64,000 nucleotides of DNA, taken from Oryza sativa Japonica Group. Taxonomy: Eukaryota; Streptophyta; Magnoliopsida; Poales; Poaceae. Below the pieces are notes generated by a model that worked only from the letters and a program-made list of their open reading frames with translations, was not told the origin of the DNA and searched no databases. Location: positions 34,377,001 to 34,441,000 of the forward strand of contig NC_089037.1 in the NCBI RefSeq assembly GCF_034140825.1, in the 5' to 3' direction. Shown one piece after another: positions 41,042-54,292 of the stretch. The position numbers were made by a program, and so were the translations under genes. Each line of letters begins with the position of its first letter. Positions within the stretch are counted from its first letter, which is position 1.

Positions 41042-44000
41042 TTCTCCCCCTTGATCTCACTATTTCCTTTAGCTTTTTCTATTCCATCACAGATTTACAT
41101 ATAGAGCATGTTTCATCGTCACGGTTGATTACCGATGGATTCGACAGCCACTATACACATCTCTATTCAGAAACAGATATTTTAACTTTTGGGCCCTATA
41201 GTCCAGGATTCATAAGGCTTCCCTTACAACCCATGCATGCTACATGTTCCTTGAACATGTTGGGAGGTAGGCCTTTCATGAGCGGATCCGCGAGCATCCT
41301 TTCTGTTCTTATGTGCTCGAGACTGATTGTTTGATCCTGGACTTTGTCTTTCACAACATAGTACTTTATGTCAATGTGTTTGGCAGCACCACTTGACTAA
41401 TTGTTGTGAGAGTACATTACTGTGGGTTCTTTATCGCAGTATAACTTTAGTGGTTTCTCAATACTATCAACCACCTTTAAAACCGGGTATGAACTTCATT
41501 AGCCAGTTCACCTGCCCCGTAGCCTCATGGCATGCTATAAACTCGGCATACATGGTAGACCCTGCAGTGGTAGTCTGTTTTGAGCTTTTCCATGAAATAG
41601 CTCCTACTGCCAGGGTAAACATGTATCCCGATGTTAACTTTATATTATCTTTTGCAAAGTCAGAATCCGAATACCCCACTATCTGGAGCGATTCTGCTTT
41701 TCTGTAAGACATCATGAGGCCTTTTGTTCCTTGCAATCACGCAAGACTTTCTATACCAATTTCCAGTGCTCTAGGCCTGGATTACTTTTGAAATCTGCCA
41801 AATAACCCGGTAACAAATGCCAAGTCAGGTCGTGTGCACACTTGCGCGTACTGTAGGCTTCCTACAGCTGACGCATATGGCTTTGTTTTCATTTTATTGA
41901 GCTCATACTGAATTTCTGGGACATTGCGATGCCCCATACTTTTCGCCTTTCATTATAGGAGCAGGTGTAGCACTGCATCTGTACATGTTGAATTTCTTCA
42001 ACACCTTTTCTATATATATGCCTTTTGAGAAAATCCCAATGCACACTTTGTTCTATTTCGGTGAATCTCTATGCCCAAAAACATATGAAGCCTCACCGAG
42101 GGCTTTCATGTCAAAGTTTGAGGACAAGAATTTCTCTATTTCCTGCAGTAGATTGACATCACTACTAGCCAGTAGAACGTCATCTACATACAGAATTAGG
42201 AAAATGAGTCTCCCATTCTTAACTTTGAATCAATACAGTTGTCCTCTACATTCTCTTGAAAACCCAAATTTCTTTATTGTTCCATCAAACTTCAAGTAGC
42301 ATTGTCTCGAAGCTTTGCTTTAACCCATAAATGGATCTCTTTATACGGCATCCCATATTTTCGTTTCCTTTCATGACAAAACCTTTCGGTTGCGCCATGT
42401 ATACTTTTTCCTCCAAATCTCCATTTAGAAATGCCGTTTTTACATCCATCTGATGTAATTCCAAATCATAATGTGCCACTAGTGCCATTATAATCCTGAA
42501 GGAAACTTTACAAGAGACTGGAGAAAAAGTCTCATTGTAATCAATCCCTTCTCATTGCGTGAAGCCTTTTGCCACGAGTCGCACTTTAAACTTTTCTATA
42601 TTCCCTCTGGAGTCATATTTGGTTTTGTAGACCCATTTACAGCCTACTGTTTTGGCTCCTTTAGGAATTTCTTCTAAATCCCAGACATCATTTAATTTCA
42701 TTGATTTCATTTCATCTTTCATGGCTTCTCATGGCCTCTTCGTATGAGATGGGATCATCCTCCATATGCGACTCTTTCAGGCCTTCTAGGGGCCTCCTAT
42801 TCTGGCACATTATCTGTTTGAGGCTGTTGCAGCTCCTCCTCTGATGTGGCAATAATTTCTGTTGAATCCTGTAGAACAGGTTCCTCACTTTCATTCATTG
42901 TTGCCACAGGAGAGATAACAACAGGTGTTGGTACCGCAACGGCATGCATTGCTGGCACAACATTAGCAGGTAGAGAGAAGAAAGGTTCCTGAGTCGACGG
43001 AGCGGGTACAGACACCCGCCTCTCCTCAAGATCAATTTCTCGAATTACCGAGCTCCCCCTAATCATTTCGTCTTCCAAGAAGACGGCGTGTCTCGTTTCT
43101 ACAAACTTTGTATAACTGTTTGGACAGTAGAAACGATGACCCTTTGATCTTTCAGAATAGCCAATAAAATGGCAGCTTACTGTTTTGGGTTAAATACTTT
43201 ATCCTTTGCAGGACTCCCCCACACACGGAGGATCCATAGCTCATACGGTGTTTTGGGCACCGATGCATTCTATACATTGTATGCATCGTTCTAAAACTGA
43301 GAACTCCAATGGAGGAAGAACTACATTCTTAACAGTCTCTCAATTCTCCCCCTCGAAATATGGCCTAAACAACAGTGCCATAATTTCGATGAGACATCAG
43401 GAGTTCGCTTTCTTTTCTTTTGTCAACGAGGACACAACATTCACATTCTCAGAAAGAGATAACAAATAAAGCTGATCTTGCAACATAAGACCAATACATT
43501 CATTATTATACCATAGTTCACATTTGCCATTTCCAAAATGGCAATCATATCTATCAAAATCCAATTTGGATACACTTATTATCAAGTTTCTTTGCAAAGA
43601 AGGGACATAAAAACGTCTGGAAGTAAAAGTGTGAAGCCATTCGCGAGTTCTAGGCGAAGATCTCCAACAGCCTCAACTTTTGCTTCAACTCTATTGGCAA
43701 CTCTAATGGATCTTTCACTTCTTTGCGTAGTCCTCATTGAACGGAATCCCTTTAAACAATTACACACATGAATAGTTGCTCCAGAATCAATCCACCATGT
43801 GGATCTAGAATAACCAATCATAATGAGATTCTTTACAAATGTAATAATGTTCTCACCTTTCTTTGCCATGATCACTGTCAGGAAGTCAGGATGATCTTTC
43901 TTGGAATGTCTTGTCTTCTTGCAATGTAGACACTGATCTTGTCTCAACTGTAAACTGTTGCTTCTGAGGCAGATGCTGAGGCTGTTTTTCTTTTGAGGAG

Positions 44001-44769
44001 GGTGACCTGTGGCTCTTTTCCTTGTTATCTTTGACAAGGTTAATGGAGTCACCATTGGTCTCTTTGTGTCTTTCCTCCTCTTGCACACAATTAGAGATGA
44101 GCTCTTCAATATTCCAATTCTCTGTACTTATTTTGTAGTTGACAACAAGGTTGTCAAAGTTCTTTGGCAATGAGGACAAAACCAGATGGACCAGAAAGTC
44201 ATCTGAGATGCCCAAATCTTTTTGCTTCAATTTGGAAGCCATGTTGCTCATCCTAAGAATGTGGTCTTTTACACCACCTCCATGGTACCTCTCTGTAACA
44301 AGCTGCTTTATCAGCTGTGTCGCATAAAACTTTGAAGAACCAGTAAACCGGCTCTTTATACTTTCGAGGTACTTAGAGACAGTGTCATACTCTGGGATTG
44401 AGCCCAATATGGTTGGCTCAATCGTGTTCTTTACCGCAGCCAAACAATTCTTGTTGGCTGAAGACCATTTCGCATGCTCAATGTCATACGACATGATGAG
44501 GGAAGCATTGTCCCTCTCTCTCTTTTGCCATTCAGCATCTGACTCTTTTTCACCTCTGAAAATTTCAGCAGGTTCTATAGGACATGGGGTAGTCAACACC
44601 CAGTCCACCTCTCCCAAGATAAAAGCAAGGTCGAGTTCTCTTTTCCATTCTTCGTAGTTATCTCCTTTCAGGGTCGGAATATCTTTAATGTAACCCATCA
44701 AGGAGTAGCCATCTGAGATAATCATGTATTGTGAGAACAAAATTAACATTAAAATTATTATGTATTAAG

Positions 44770-45190
44770 TCTACATCACCGTTGGGCAGAAAATAGACAT
44801 AACACATAAAGCCATAACTATAACATTGCAATTATCAACGTTGGTCAGAAAAATTACAACATCATAGCACATAATTAATGTTCCTAAAATTAAAATCTCC
44901 CGTTGGTTCGAAATTTAATTTTAGAAACACTAATTTTCATCAATTTCATCTGTTTGCAGCGGAAGATCTATATACAATTCATATAAACAATAACAAAACT
45001 CTGTTGTTTACTCTCTGTAAAAATTCTCCCGTTGGTTCAAATTTAAACAGAGGTAAAACATGTAAGAACAATTCAAAATTCTATTGTAATTTGCATGAAA
45101 ATATACAAAATACATGTTCAGAAGCATTTCTCACATTTATCTGTTATCTAAACAATTTTCACGTTGGTTCAAATTGCTTAGAAATAAACA
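44770..45190. repeat. CCGTTGGTTC-type short repeats in the copia leader/gag boundary
   Basis: CCCGTTGGTTC or CACGTTGGTTC followed by an A/T-rich run occurs near 44897, 45027 and 45161, with weaker relatives near 44781 and 44838. The spacing is irregular (about 60-130 bases). Function unknown. Confidence 0.6.
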
Positions 45191-46142
45191 CAATCATTAA
45201 ACATATTGAAAATGCTTCCTTCGGCCGAGGGACTTTTATTAAACTTCTTTTCTTTTTCTTTCGGCCCCGAGGGACCTAAATTGAATTTTTTTTTTCGGCC
45301 TTTGCCGGTCGGCCCACGGCCGCCTTGCGCGCGGGCGAGCGGCCCCTCCCCTTTCCCAGGCCGCAACTTGGGCCTGGGCCGGGAAAACCGCCGCCGCGCG
45401 CTCCCTTCTTGGGCCATTTTTGGCCCGGCCGCCACCGGCCGTCCGATCTTAGGGTTTATGATCGGACGGTCGGGCGCCGAAAACGGGGATCAAAACCCCC
45501 TCTCGCCCCGACCGGCCGCCGAAACCCTAGCTTCTCCTTCTCTTCTCTCTTGCGGGTGCACGGAGCGGCGACGCCGTCGCCGGAACCCTAGCACAGCGCC
45601 GGCGGCGGCATGGCGACACGGCGGCGCCGTCGCACTCCCCTTCGCCGATGCGCGCACTCACTCAAGGGTGAGTGCGCCGCCGTCGAGCGGTTGTGCCGCG
45701 GCGCCCTCTCCTTTCTCTTGCGGGCGTGCGCCGTGCCGAGCGGCGTCGCCGACGCCGGCAGCCTTCGCGCCGTCGCGCCATGGCAGACGCTCTCGCGCCG
45801 CCACGCCCTCTATTCTTTTCTCTTCTCCCCCCCACCGTCTCACCCCTCCACGCGAGTGAAGAGTGAGAGACCGGCGACGACGGAGATGGTGGCGCCGCCG
45901 CGGGCCCCCTCGCCGGCGCGCGCGTGCACCCGCGGGTGCGCGCGCGGCTGTCGAGTGGCTCCTCGGCGGTGCCTCTTTGCCCCTCTCCCCCTCCGTGGCC
46001 GGCGACGAGGTAAGATTAGGGTTAGGGTTTCGATCTTTTCGATCCGTTGGATCGTTTGCTTTTCTTTGCTTTGGATTTCTTTCTTCTCTGTGGATGTCTA
46101 TCCCCGAACCAAAAATAAACGCTAGGATGGCTCTGATACCAT

Positions 46143-46643
46143 TGTTAGAGTTGTCTATTGGATCACCTAGGTTTAGATCTAGTCGGGTGGTTCTATTTGC
46201 GATGGATGATTGAACAACAATAGAGAATAAGGGAAAGGGTTTAGGGATGTGACCGGTTGACGCGTTGGATGAAGAGGAAGTCCCAGCCATCGTCGTTGTC
46301 GTGCTCTGCTTGACGTTGGCGGCGGCGGCGATGGTGGTCGTGACGGCGACGGTGCTGCGCGGCAGTGGTGGTCGTAGGGGATCCCGGCGAGGTGGTGGCG
46401 CGGCGGTGGAGTCTTCCCGTCACTGGCTGCGCCCCCTCGATCGGTTAGGGTTTATGGGGTGGAGTGGCGGCGGCGGCGACGAACCTCGTTCCTTGTGTCT
46501 CTTGCCGTCCCGTCCTCCACCCCTCTTTATATGGCACAGTGTGACGGGGGCCCACCAGCCATTGGGCTGGGCGCCCCCGATCAGGACGCGGGTCAAGGCC
46601 CCCTTGAGCCGTTGGGCTCAAGGGGAGGGAGATCCATCTAACA
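46143..46643. repeat. Right LTR (5' LTR of the element)
   Basis: 501 bp, differing from the left LTR at three positions, preceded by the tRNA primer site on the minus strand. Confidence 0.95.
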
Positions 46644-46648
46644 GGTAC
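46644..46648. repeat. Right 5-bp target duplication of the copia element
   Basis: GGTAC, identical to 40536-40540. Confidence 0.95.
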
Positions 46649-49122
46649 GATATGTGCTGCTTCCTGTGATTGGCCTGTCCATGATGGTGAATGGTCATTT
46701 ACCCATTTGATTACTGCGAGGTGCACTGACACAGTTGGATTGATTGCGTGGTTGCGTGTTATGGACGTGACGTGGTTTTCCTGGGTATTCTTTTCGCGTT
46801 GAGACTGGTGTCTTAATGCCCTCAGTTTGTATGTTTCTTGTGGAATTGGTGTTTGCCTCATTGGATATTGTAGATTAGGATGTTTTTCTGGTATTTGCCT
46901 AACCTTTTATGCTATTCTCGCCATCAATACCGTTTCTTCTCCTTGTGATCTAAGCTATGGAAGGGGTAACAACAATGGTTGAGACAACGAATGGTTATGT
47001 GCATTTGACAAACTTTTCAAGCACCATGTTCTCCCTTGTCTAAATTTGGCCAAGTTTCTGTGTCTTTTGACGTGGACCGCATTCAACGCCGGTGCTTGGT
47101 TGATGACTCCAATACGTTTCAGAAACCACATAGGAGTATTTGTGATTCAAGTTTTGATGGGTTGTTACCACGTCCAGAATGTCACCTGCGTGATGGAATT
47201 CACCACTAGTAGTACTATCTTACCGAACCAACAGATGTACGTTCGTACAACGATTTTTTGTGATTTTCTTCTCTTCAAAATGGGTAAAAACCAGCATCTA
47301 CATCGAACCGGATGTGCCAATAACCTTTCAAGATAATAACTCTATTCAAAGAAAGTTTGCATAACAATATATTTATCCTTAAAAGTTTGTATATAATTAG
47401 GAAATTTTCCATACATTTGGAGTTCATGGACGCACACTTTTTTTTTTAAAAAAAAAACTTCTATGTATGTAGTGACTTTAAAGAAGGGCATGCAAACGTG
47501 GAAAGGCTGAGCTGTTTGTCTTGTCCTAATTTTCTAAACACTATATTTCTGGTTGGACTGCTTTCTCTTGCTAATTGTTTAAGGCCTTAATGATACAGGG
47601 ATGCATAGCAGGGCGCCATGGCTTGACACTGTCAATACGCAAACTTTAGTCTGGAAGACAGTGACATCTCCAAGACTTTTCTCCAAATTTATCCTATCAT
47701 ATGGTCATATGTACAAACACGGGCTATTCGCTACCACTACGGCACTACCAGACTGGTGACATACTAGGATTAATCAGCTATACTGATCAAAGTTTCTATT
47801 ACTTTCTTTTTTTGTTCTCGTATGGCAAAAGTAGATGCTCCTAACTCCTAACCTGATTATTCTTGCTGGTACACTGAGAATTTAGTTGTTCATCGCCACA
47901 CGAAAGACGGAAAGAGTGAGCAAGTGCAGCGTTGTTCTATCCTCATGTTACTTAATCACTAAGTTTATTGGTGGGTTTAGGTTATGTTTGACACAGCTCC
48001 AGCTCCACCTCTCCTGGAGATGGAGCTCAGCCAAACAGTTTTAGCTCCATCTAAAATTAGGAGCGGAGCTAGATGGAGTAATCTCACAGAATGAATAAGT
48101 GATGTGCAGCTAGGTTTTGGCTATTCCACAATTCTACTCCAGACCTACCTCCTAAAGCTAAATTTTAAAGTTAGAGATTTACGAAGCAGGATCTTATTGT
48201 CGCTGCGAGATCGGAACTCAAGCTGTCCGGTAGACCGGTACGAACGATGCTCGCTCATCACGTGAGTATTGGATTGCACGGGTGCAAGCAACACTGAATC
48301 CGATGGAGATCTCGTAGGAGTATTTGGGGGCGGCCATGTTGTGGTCGGCAGTTGATGACGCGCCGCCGTATTTGGAAGGGAGCTCTATTTGGAACTAGTA
48401 GGCGAGACTCCAGGTCAAACCAAACTTATCAGCAGAAGATGCTACGAAGGCCGCTTGAATTGATGGCCATCCACACCTTTCCCCGTCGGCGCTTAAATCC
48501 TCCCAAGTACAACTTCAAACGCGTGTGCTCTGCTCTGCTCTGCCTTCATGTTTACTTGACCTCATAGTAGTAATTGAGCTCGTAATTAAAAAAAAACCAA
48601 TGTTTGCATTGTACTACATGAACTAAAAACAACAATGCAAGTTGTCATTCGATGAACGATCTGGTTTGCGATCAAGGCATCATCATCATCATCATCATCA
48701 CGTGAGGCACAACGAAATCGTCGTACAAGGTTGGCTACCAAAGCAGTAACTACTCCAGTTTACATGATGAGAGAGGCAGTAATCAAGCGAGGTAAACGGA
48801 ATCCATCGTCCCGCCATTTCCGCGCGTTGCCTTCTCGCCGCGCGACCCATCCCAACGTGCCGGACACCCGCAACCGCGAGCCAGTCAAAGTCGAAACCCC
48901 CGCAACTGACCGACAGGTGGGCTCTCCCCCAACCGTGGCCCCCACCGGCAGCGACGCGTCGTCCCCCCTCATTAATTAATCCCATTAATCCCCCTCCTCC
49001 TCGTCACCGGCCAACTCAACTCAACTCCACCTCGTCGCCTCCGCCGCTTGGAGAAGAAGAAGAAGAAGAAGAAAATCTCTCTCGCCTCGGAGAGAGGAGG
49101 AGGAGGAGGAGATCCGGCGGCG
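46649..49122. other. Intergenic region upstream of the DUF569 gene
   Basis: The first part may continue the displaced 3' flank of the RBM28-like gene. At about 47985-48200, an inverted-repeat-containing stretch (CAGCTCCAGCTCCACCTC ... GGAGCTAGATGGAG) looks like a small non-autonomous transposon. A CAT microsatellite lies at 48679-48700. A GAA run (49052-49072) belongs to the 5' UTR of the next gene. No gene seen. Confidence 0.5.
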
Positions 49123-52100
49123 ATGGAGCTGTTCGCGAGGGCGCAGGTGGTGAGGCTGAAGAGCCACCACGACAAGTTCCTCTACGCCGACGAGGACGAG
49201 GTGCACGTCACGCAGGACAGGAACGGCGCCGCCACGAACGCGCGGTGGACGGTGGAGCGGGTGCCGCACTCACCCGGCGTCGTGCGCCTCCGCAGCCGAT
49301 ACGGCCGCTACCTCTCCGCCTCCAACGAGCCCTTCCTGCTCGGGATGACGGGCCGCAAGGTGCTGCAGGCGCCGCCGCCCGGCGGCCGCGCCACCGACTC
49401 GTCGCTGGAGTGGGAGCCCGTCAAGGACGGCTTCCAGGCGAAGCTCAAGACGCGGTACGGCCACTACCTCCGCGCCAACGGCGGCCTCCCGCCGTGGCGG
49501 AACTCGGTCACGCACGACGTGCCGCACCGCACCGCCACGCAGGACTGGGTGCTCTGGGACGTCGAGATCGTGCAGGTGCTCACCCCCGGCCACGACCGCG
49601 CCCCCACCTCCGCCGCGCCGCCGTCGCCGGCCCACGCGCCCGAGCTTAAGAAGCCGCCGCCGCCGCCGGAGGCGCACCACCGGCCCACCAAGTCCTACAC
49701 CGGGCACCCGCCGCCGCCGCCGCTGGAGAAAGACGCGCCGCCGCAGCCGCCGCGACCGCAGGAGGTCCACCACCGGCCCACCAAATCGTACACCGGGAAC
49801 CCGCCGCAGCCGCTGGAGAAAGACGCGTCGCCGCAGCCTCCACCGCCGAAGCCCGCGCCCTCTAGACTCGAGGTTTGTCATTTGTTCGAACATTTCCCTT
49901 GCTCTCCATTGAATTGACCAGTGCATGTTCGTCGAATTGGTCTCCATCTCATCCTGAGATCATTGACTTCAGATTTGGAGCAAAGAAAGCCATCATTGAC
50001 TTCAGATTTGGAGCACTCTTTAATTGCGTAGGCTAATATGTCGTCCTTTGGATGAACTAACCAATCATTTCATAAAGCTGCTTCTAGAATCAACAAATAG
50101 AGATGCTCAAATGCAATTAGCAATCATTTGGAACTTTTAATCATTATGTGTGCCAAGAAATTTGGAACTATTATAGTTGATTTCTCCAATTTCCCAATTA
50201 CTTCTGAAACTTTTGCAATGATTCAGAAAATTAACACTGAGACTTCCTTGTGCTGTCAGTCCTCCCTTTCTTTCTCTGCGCCATTGCACAAGGTGGAGGG
50301 CCGTGCAATCTACTACCACATTGCAGATGATAAGGGCGATGTGGACGAAGACGACGAGACACGCTCATTCACATTCAATGGCTCCAACTTGGAGGAGCTC
50401 ACACACAAGTTGCAGGAAGAGACGGGCCTCCATGACATAATCATCTGCACACGCAGCCCTATCACTGGCAAACTCGCTCCTCTCCGCTTGCAGCTGCCAC
50501 CAAACAATGCAGCAATGCATATTGTGCTTGTCCAGGAGTCCTCAAAAGGTGAATTTTGTCATTCCTTGTTGTTTTCACCATCCTAACTACTCCTGCTTCT
50601 ATTGGATGCTATTGTAAAAGTAAAAGAAACTAAATTTTATTTAGGCTAATGATATGCCCTGAATCTGTCTGATTAGTCTAAGATTAGATGATTTGAGGAT
50701 GGACTAGCTCAATGGCGCATTTGACTTAGGTCTTGCAGAGCATAACGTGGGTATTAGGTAAAGTTAGTTCAGTGTGTTGCTTAGTTTTATAGCTGGAAAG
50801 TAGAGCCAGAGGATCAATGGTTGCCATTGTTCCCTCTCATGCTTCCAGTCCTAGAGTACTTTACCTCTTGTTAACTGGAGTACTAGAGCCTAATATATTT
50901 TTTTATGAGAACATAATATAATTTGTTTATGATATGATGATACCAGCCAGGCAGCCACTAATTTTAAGTTTTTCAACCAGCTGGGAATCAAAGAATGGAT
51001 ATCCACATAACCAACTTTTACAATGCTAAGGCACCCCCTTTTCAGCAAGTTTAGGATAGTAGGATGTCTTTATAATGAAGTTGTAGGAAAGGTTCCTTTC
51101 CGTACTATGTCCTCTTCAGATTTTGGTTCAGAGAGTAAGTAGTAGTAACTTTTTTTTAACGAAGGTTGCCTTATTTCGTCGATAGAGAACATAAAAAACA
51201 CAAAGCCGAGATTTCAGAGAGTAAGCAGTAAAAAGAAGATGGATTTAGCTGTTAATGAGGTTGCACTACACATCCATTACAGCTCAACCAACCGTTTTTG
51301 TTATTTAGATCCAGTTGACCTTTTACAATATTGTTGCAAATTGTATGTGAAGTCCTTGCATCTACCAACGGTTTCTGTCCTAGATTATGTTTCAGACTAA
51401 ACTTTTTATTTAGAAGAGTGAAGAAATGTATTAGTGCATCCTTGGATTTTGCAGAACACGAATAGCATGACAAGGTTCAGTGTTACCATGAGCTGTTCAT
51501 GTTAGATGGTGCATACACAAAATCTAGTGCCACATCTCTTCTGATAGAGAGCTACCGTACTGAAGATGGTGGTATCATTCTGTTAGCAGCAAACATAGTA
51601 CAATTCAGGTCGTGGGTTTTCCTTAAACAGTGAACATAACTTGGTAATGGTTTTGTGGTCTATATGACATGCGCATGCGCAGCATCTTTTGGTATTTCAA
51701 CCAAAGAACCCAATTACTAGGAAAAAGCTACACTTACCAAAAAAATGTTACAAATTTCTTACCGACGCTGATGTGGCATACCATGTTTTAATCTAGCTTT
51801 TCTATAACTTCCAATTACTTGAATCAAATGTTGAGAGTTTTGTTAGTAAGAATTTTGTAAGAGTTTGTTGCCCCATCTTGCTATTACAGTCAGAATATGG
51901 ACAAGTCCATTTGCATGTACTCCTTTCGTTCTAAAATAAACAAATCTAGGATGTGATGTGACGTAACAGTGTATCCAGATTCATTGTATAATGTTACATC
52001 ATTCTAGGTTTGTTTATTTTGGAACGAAGGGAGTACTCTCCTAACATTATTTTTGTTGAGTGTACTCAGCTGCTTGCTGAGTGCTCTCAACCGGATGATC

Positions 52101-52188
52101 TTGATATTTCTTTTCTTCGTCTAATGATCTTCCCTTTTTGTTGTGCATTTCAGTGGCAAAAACATTTCCATGGCCATACGGTCCATAA
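49123..52188 (+). CDS. DUF569 protein with proline-rich repeated linker
   Basis: Exons 49123-49872, 50260-50548 and 52154-52188 join in phase to 357 aa. Residues 1-150 form a DUF569 domain with a beta-trefoil-like fold (MELFARAQVVRLKSHHDKFL, YGRYLSASNEPFLLGMTGRK, WEPVKDGFQAKLKTRYGHYL). A Pro-rich linker (about 160-250) contains two copies of HHRPTKSYTG followed by a LEKDA-PQPP block. The C-terminal domain (RAIYYHIADDKGDVDEDDE to PNNAAMHIVLVQESSK) ends VAKTFPWPYGP, the typical tail of the longer plant members. The biochemical function is not known; actin-bundling-like similarity has been suggested for the fold. The start at 49123 fits the domain start; an in-frame ATG at 49048 would add a Lys-rich stretch from the GAA repeat. 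Exon 2 could alternatively begin at 50293, also in phase. Confidence 0.9.
51920..52033. mobile_element. Stowaway-type MITE in intron 2 of the DUF569 gene
   Basis: CTCCTTTCGTTCTAAAATAA after TA, mirrored by TTATTTTGGAACGAAGGGAG before TA; 114 bp. It ends 120 bp before the last exon. Confidence 0.9.
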
Positions 52189-53210
52189 TCTATGGAGAGA
52201 AGGTAGCGAATTGGGTGGAATGATTGGTTGTACATTTACTCCATTCATTTTTTTCCCTGTACCAGTGGAGTACTTGGTAGGATCTAATTGTCGTGTGTAT
52301 ATAGCCTAGCCTAAATTAAATTAGCTGAGGTATTCGCATGCAAAAAAAGAAAAAGAAAAGAAGAGGAGATATTTATAGTTCATAGTTGAGTTTTGAGACC
52401 TCAAACCATCTATACGGCTATACCCTTCATTTATTGATGATCTTTTTTGGGGGAAAGAGGTTTTCAGAAGTTTATTTCTGATATCCATGGATACCCTATT
52501 TCTGAAGACTCGGCAGAATTCAGCCTGGGGGTAATGAATCTGAATCTGCCTGTATCAGCGGTTCTAGGCGATTTAAGCTATTACGCTTTATCATGTTCTG
52601 AACTTCTGATCAAGTAGTGGACAATGAACTTCTGATCAAGTAGACAATAGGCGTGCATACATGAAGAAAAGCTCAAACACTGATACTACTATCGCATTCG
52701 CATCTTCTTGCCGCTGCTTTGCGAGTTGCGAGCCTGCGACTGGGATGGATAACTGAATCCGTGTCGTCGCAAAGTGCGTGCCGTCTTCTCCTTTCCCCTT
52801 TTCCTTTTCCTTTCGATTTCTTTTTGTTTTCTCCTCTTTTTCTTTCCATCTCAAAAGAGTGCCGGGACAGAATACTCAACGGTAGAGTACACACAAACAG
52901 AGATTGAATCGAACACCTGCCACACAGCTTAAAGTTGATCTTGCATTGCCGGACATATGTGTGCTGTGTGCTAGCGTCGTTTGCAATATCTTGCGGTTAC
53001 TTCTTGCTGTAGCCAAATAATTTTTTAGAACTCATCAATATGTTGTTTTTAGAACTCATAATTTTTAGCTGTAGCCGTAATATCGTGGCTGCGGTAACTC
53101 TCACCAAAAACGATTATCAAAATGGTAAAGAAAACCCTGCTTTGTGCAGCACAATCGAACTCATCCACAAGACCACAACGGTTTGGGCAGTAAATTTTGC
53201 TCCTGCTCAT

Positions 53211-53440
53211 TGGCCCTGTTTAGGGGAGTTTGTCCCAGCTGCAGCTTTTCCCAAAAGCTGCTTCTGTTAGAAGCTGCCTCAAACAGTTCACAACTTCTGA
53301 TAATCTGTAGTTACAGATTCTGAAAAATGAACTAAGAAACCAGAAGTTGGAGAAGCTGAGTTTCAGAACTTTTACAGATTCTCAGAAACTAGTTACCAAA
53401 CAGCTGCTTCTCAGAATTTAATGCTCTCCAAACTGGCCCA
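53211..53440. mobile_element. MITE, about 230 bp
   Basis: Inverted ends TGGCCCTGTTTAGGGGAG and complement of TGGGCCAGTTTGGAGAG. Internal copies of AGCAGCTTTTGGGAA-type sequence are self-complementary. The target duplication is not clear. Confidence 0.7.
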
Positions 53441-54037
53441 TTGACTCGTGCCGATTATCCGAGTCGGTCAATGCAACATGCCAAAGCTATCGTTGGATGA
53501 AATTTGGCACGGAACACCATGAATAACCCCCATTGATGAAGCTGGTTGTCTGGTGGCGAGCCTGTGACTGTCATCTATCTATATATACTGTCCATCCCTT
53601 TCTACTACAGTGGCCGCGCTCCAACTACTGTATTTTAGTACTCCTACCACAGTACAACGACTTGTAATCGCGACGACCGTCCTAACATAAACAGCTAATC
53701 ACCCTCACTAAACTAATCGAAATCGCGTCGAGACACACGGCACAAGTAATTAACAAGAGCCGCATTCCGTTCCATTCCCATCTCGCCAGGTCGCTGTTAC
53801 TACTAAATCCATATCTCACGTCGGCATCGCCCAACATGATGAGCGCCATTAAAAGTAGCCGAGACCACCGGCGACCAAAACCTACCGCCACAGCCACAGC
53901 GAGACGCTGCTGCAAAACAGCATCATCGCCGATCTCCTTGTGTGATTCATGTCTATCCACTGCCATTCTCCATCACCATTCATCTTATTTTAAAAAATAA
54001 TATAAATTTTACTTATTTTTCTATAATTAATTTTATT

Positions 54038-54292
54038 ATAAAAGATTGCATACCTCGTATTTTTATATATTTGTAAAAAGAAGATAAATAATCAATCAAT
54101 GTCCAATAATCAATAGCGTGGTATATCTAGAAATGGAGTATATCTATCTATTACTTATTTTGTTATTAAAGGTGGCATACCTCGTATTTTTATATATTTG
54201 TAAAATAAATAAATAAGGTGAATGATCGATTAATGTCCAATAGTCAATAGTGTGTGGTATATCTAGAAATGGAGTATATATATCTATCTATT
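54038..54292. repeat. Tandem duplication of about 130 bp
   Basis: Two copies contain GCATACCTCGTATTTTTATA, AATGTCCAATA and GGTATATCTAGAAATGGAGT in the same order. AT-rich, with small indels between copies. Confidence 0.85.

Larger units (their letters stand above)
40541..46643 (-). mobile_element. Ty1/copia LTR retrotransposon, minus orientation, fossil
   Basis: 6103 bp, with two 501-bp LTRs (TGTTAG...TAACA) and a GGTAC target duplication. A primer site complementary to initiator Met-tRNA (TGGTATCAGAGCC on the minus strand) lies inside the right LTR, and a polypurine tract (AAGGGGGAGAA) lies inside the left one. On the minus strand, a long GC-rich leader (about 46142-45200) precedes a gag region (about 44749-43900). 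A zinc-knuckle and protease part (DSGAT), a reverse transcriptase part (QMDVKTAFLNGDL) and an RNase H part (VGYSDSDFA) follow. Protease-RT-RNase H order fits copia. The coding region is broken in many places and no intact polyprotein frame remains. The LTRs differ at only 3 of 501 positions by my count, so the insertion is recent, about 0.2 million years at a commonly used rice rate. Confidence 0.95.

Noticed and set aside
49270-49947. 225-aa minus-strand frame opposite the DUF569 gene
   Set aside because: Antisense shadow of a GC-rich coding exon.
53682-53966. 94-aa minus-strand frame
   Set aside because: No recognisable domain, promoter or splice context.
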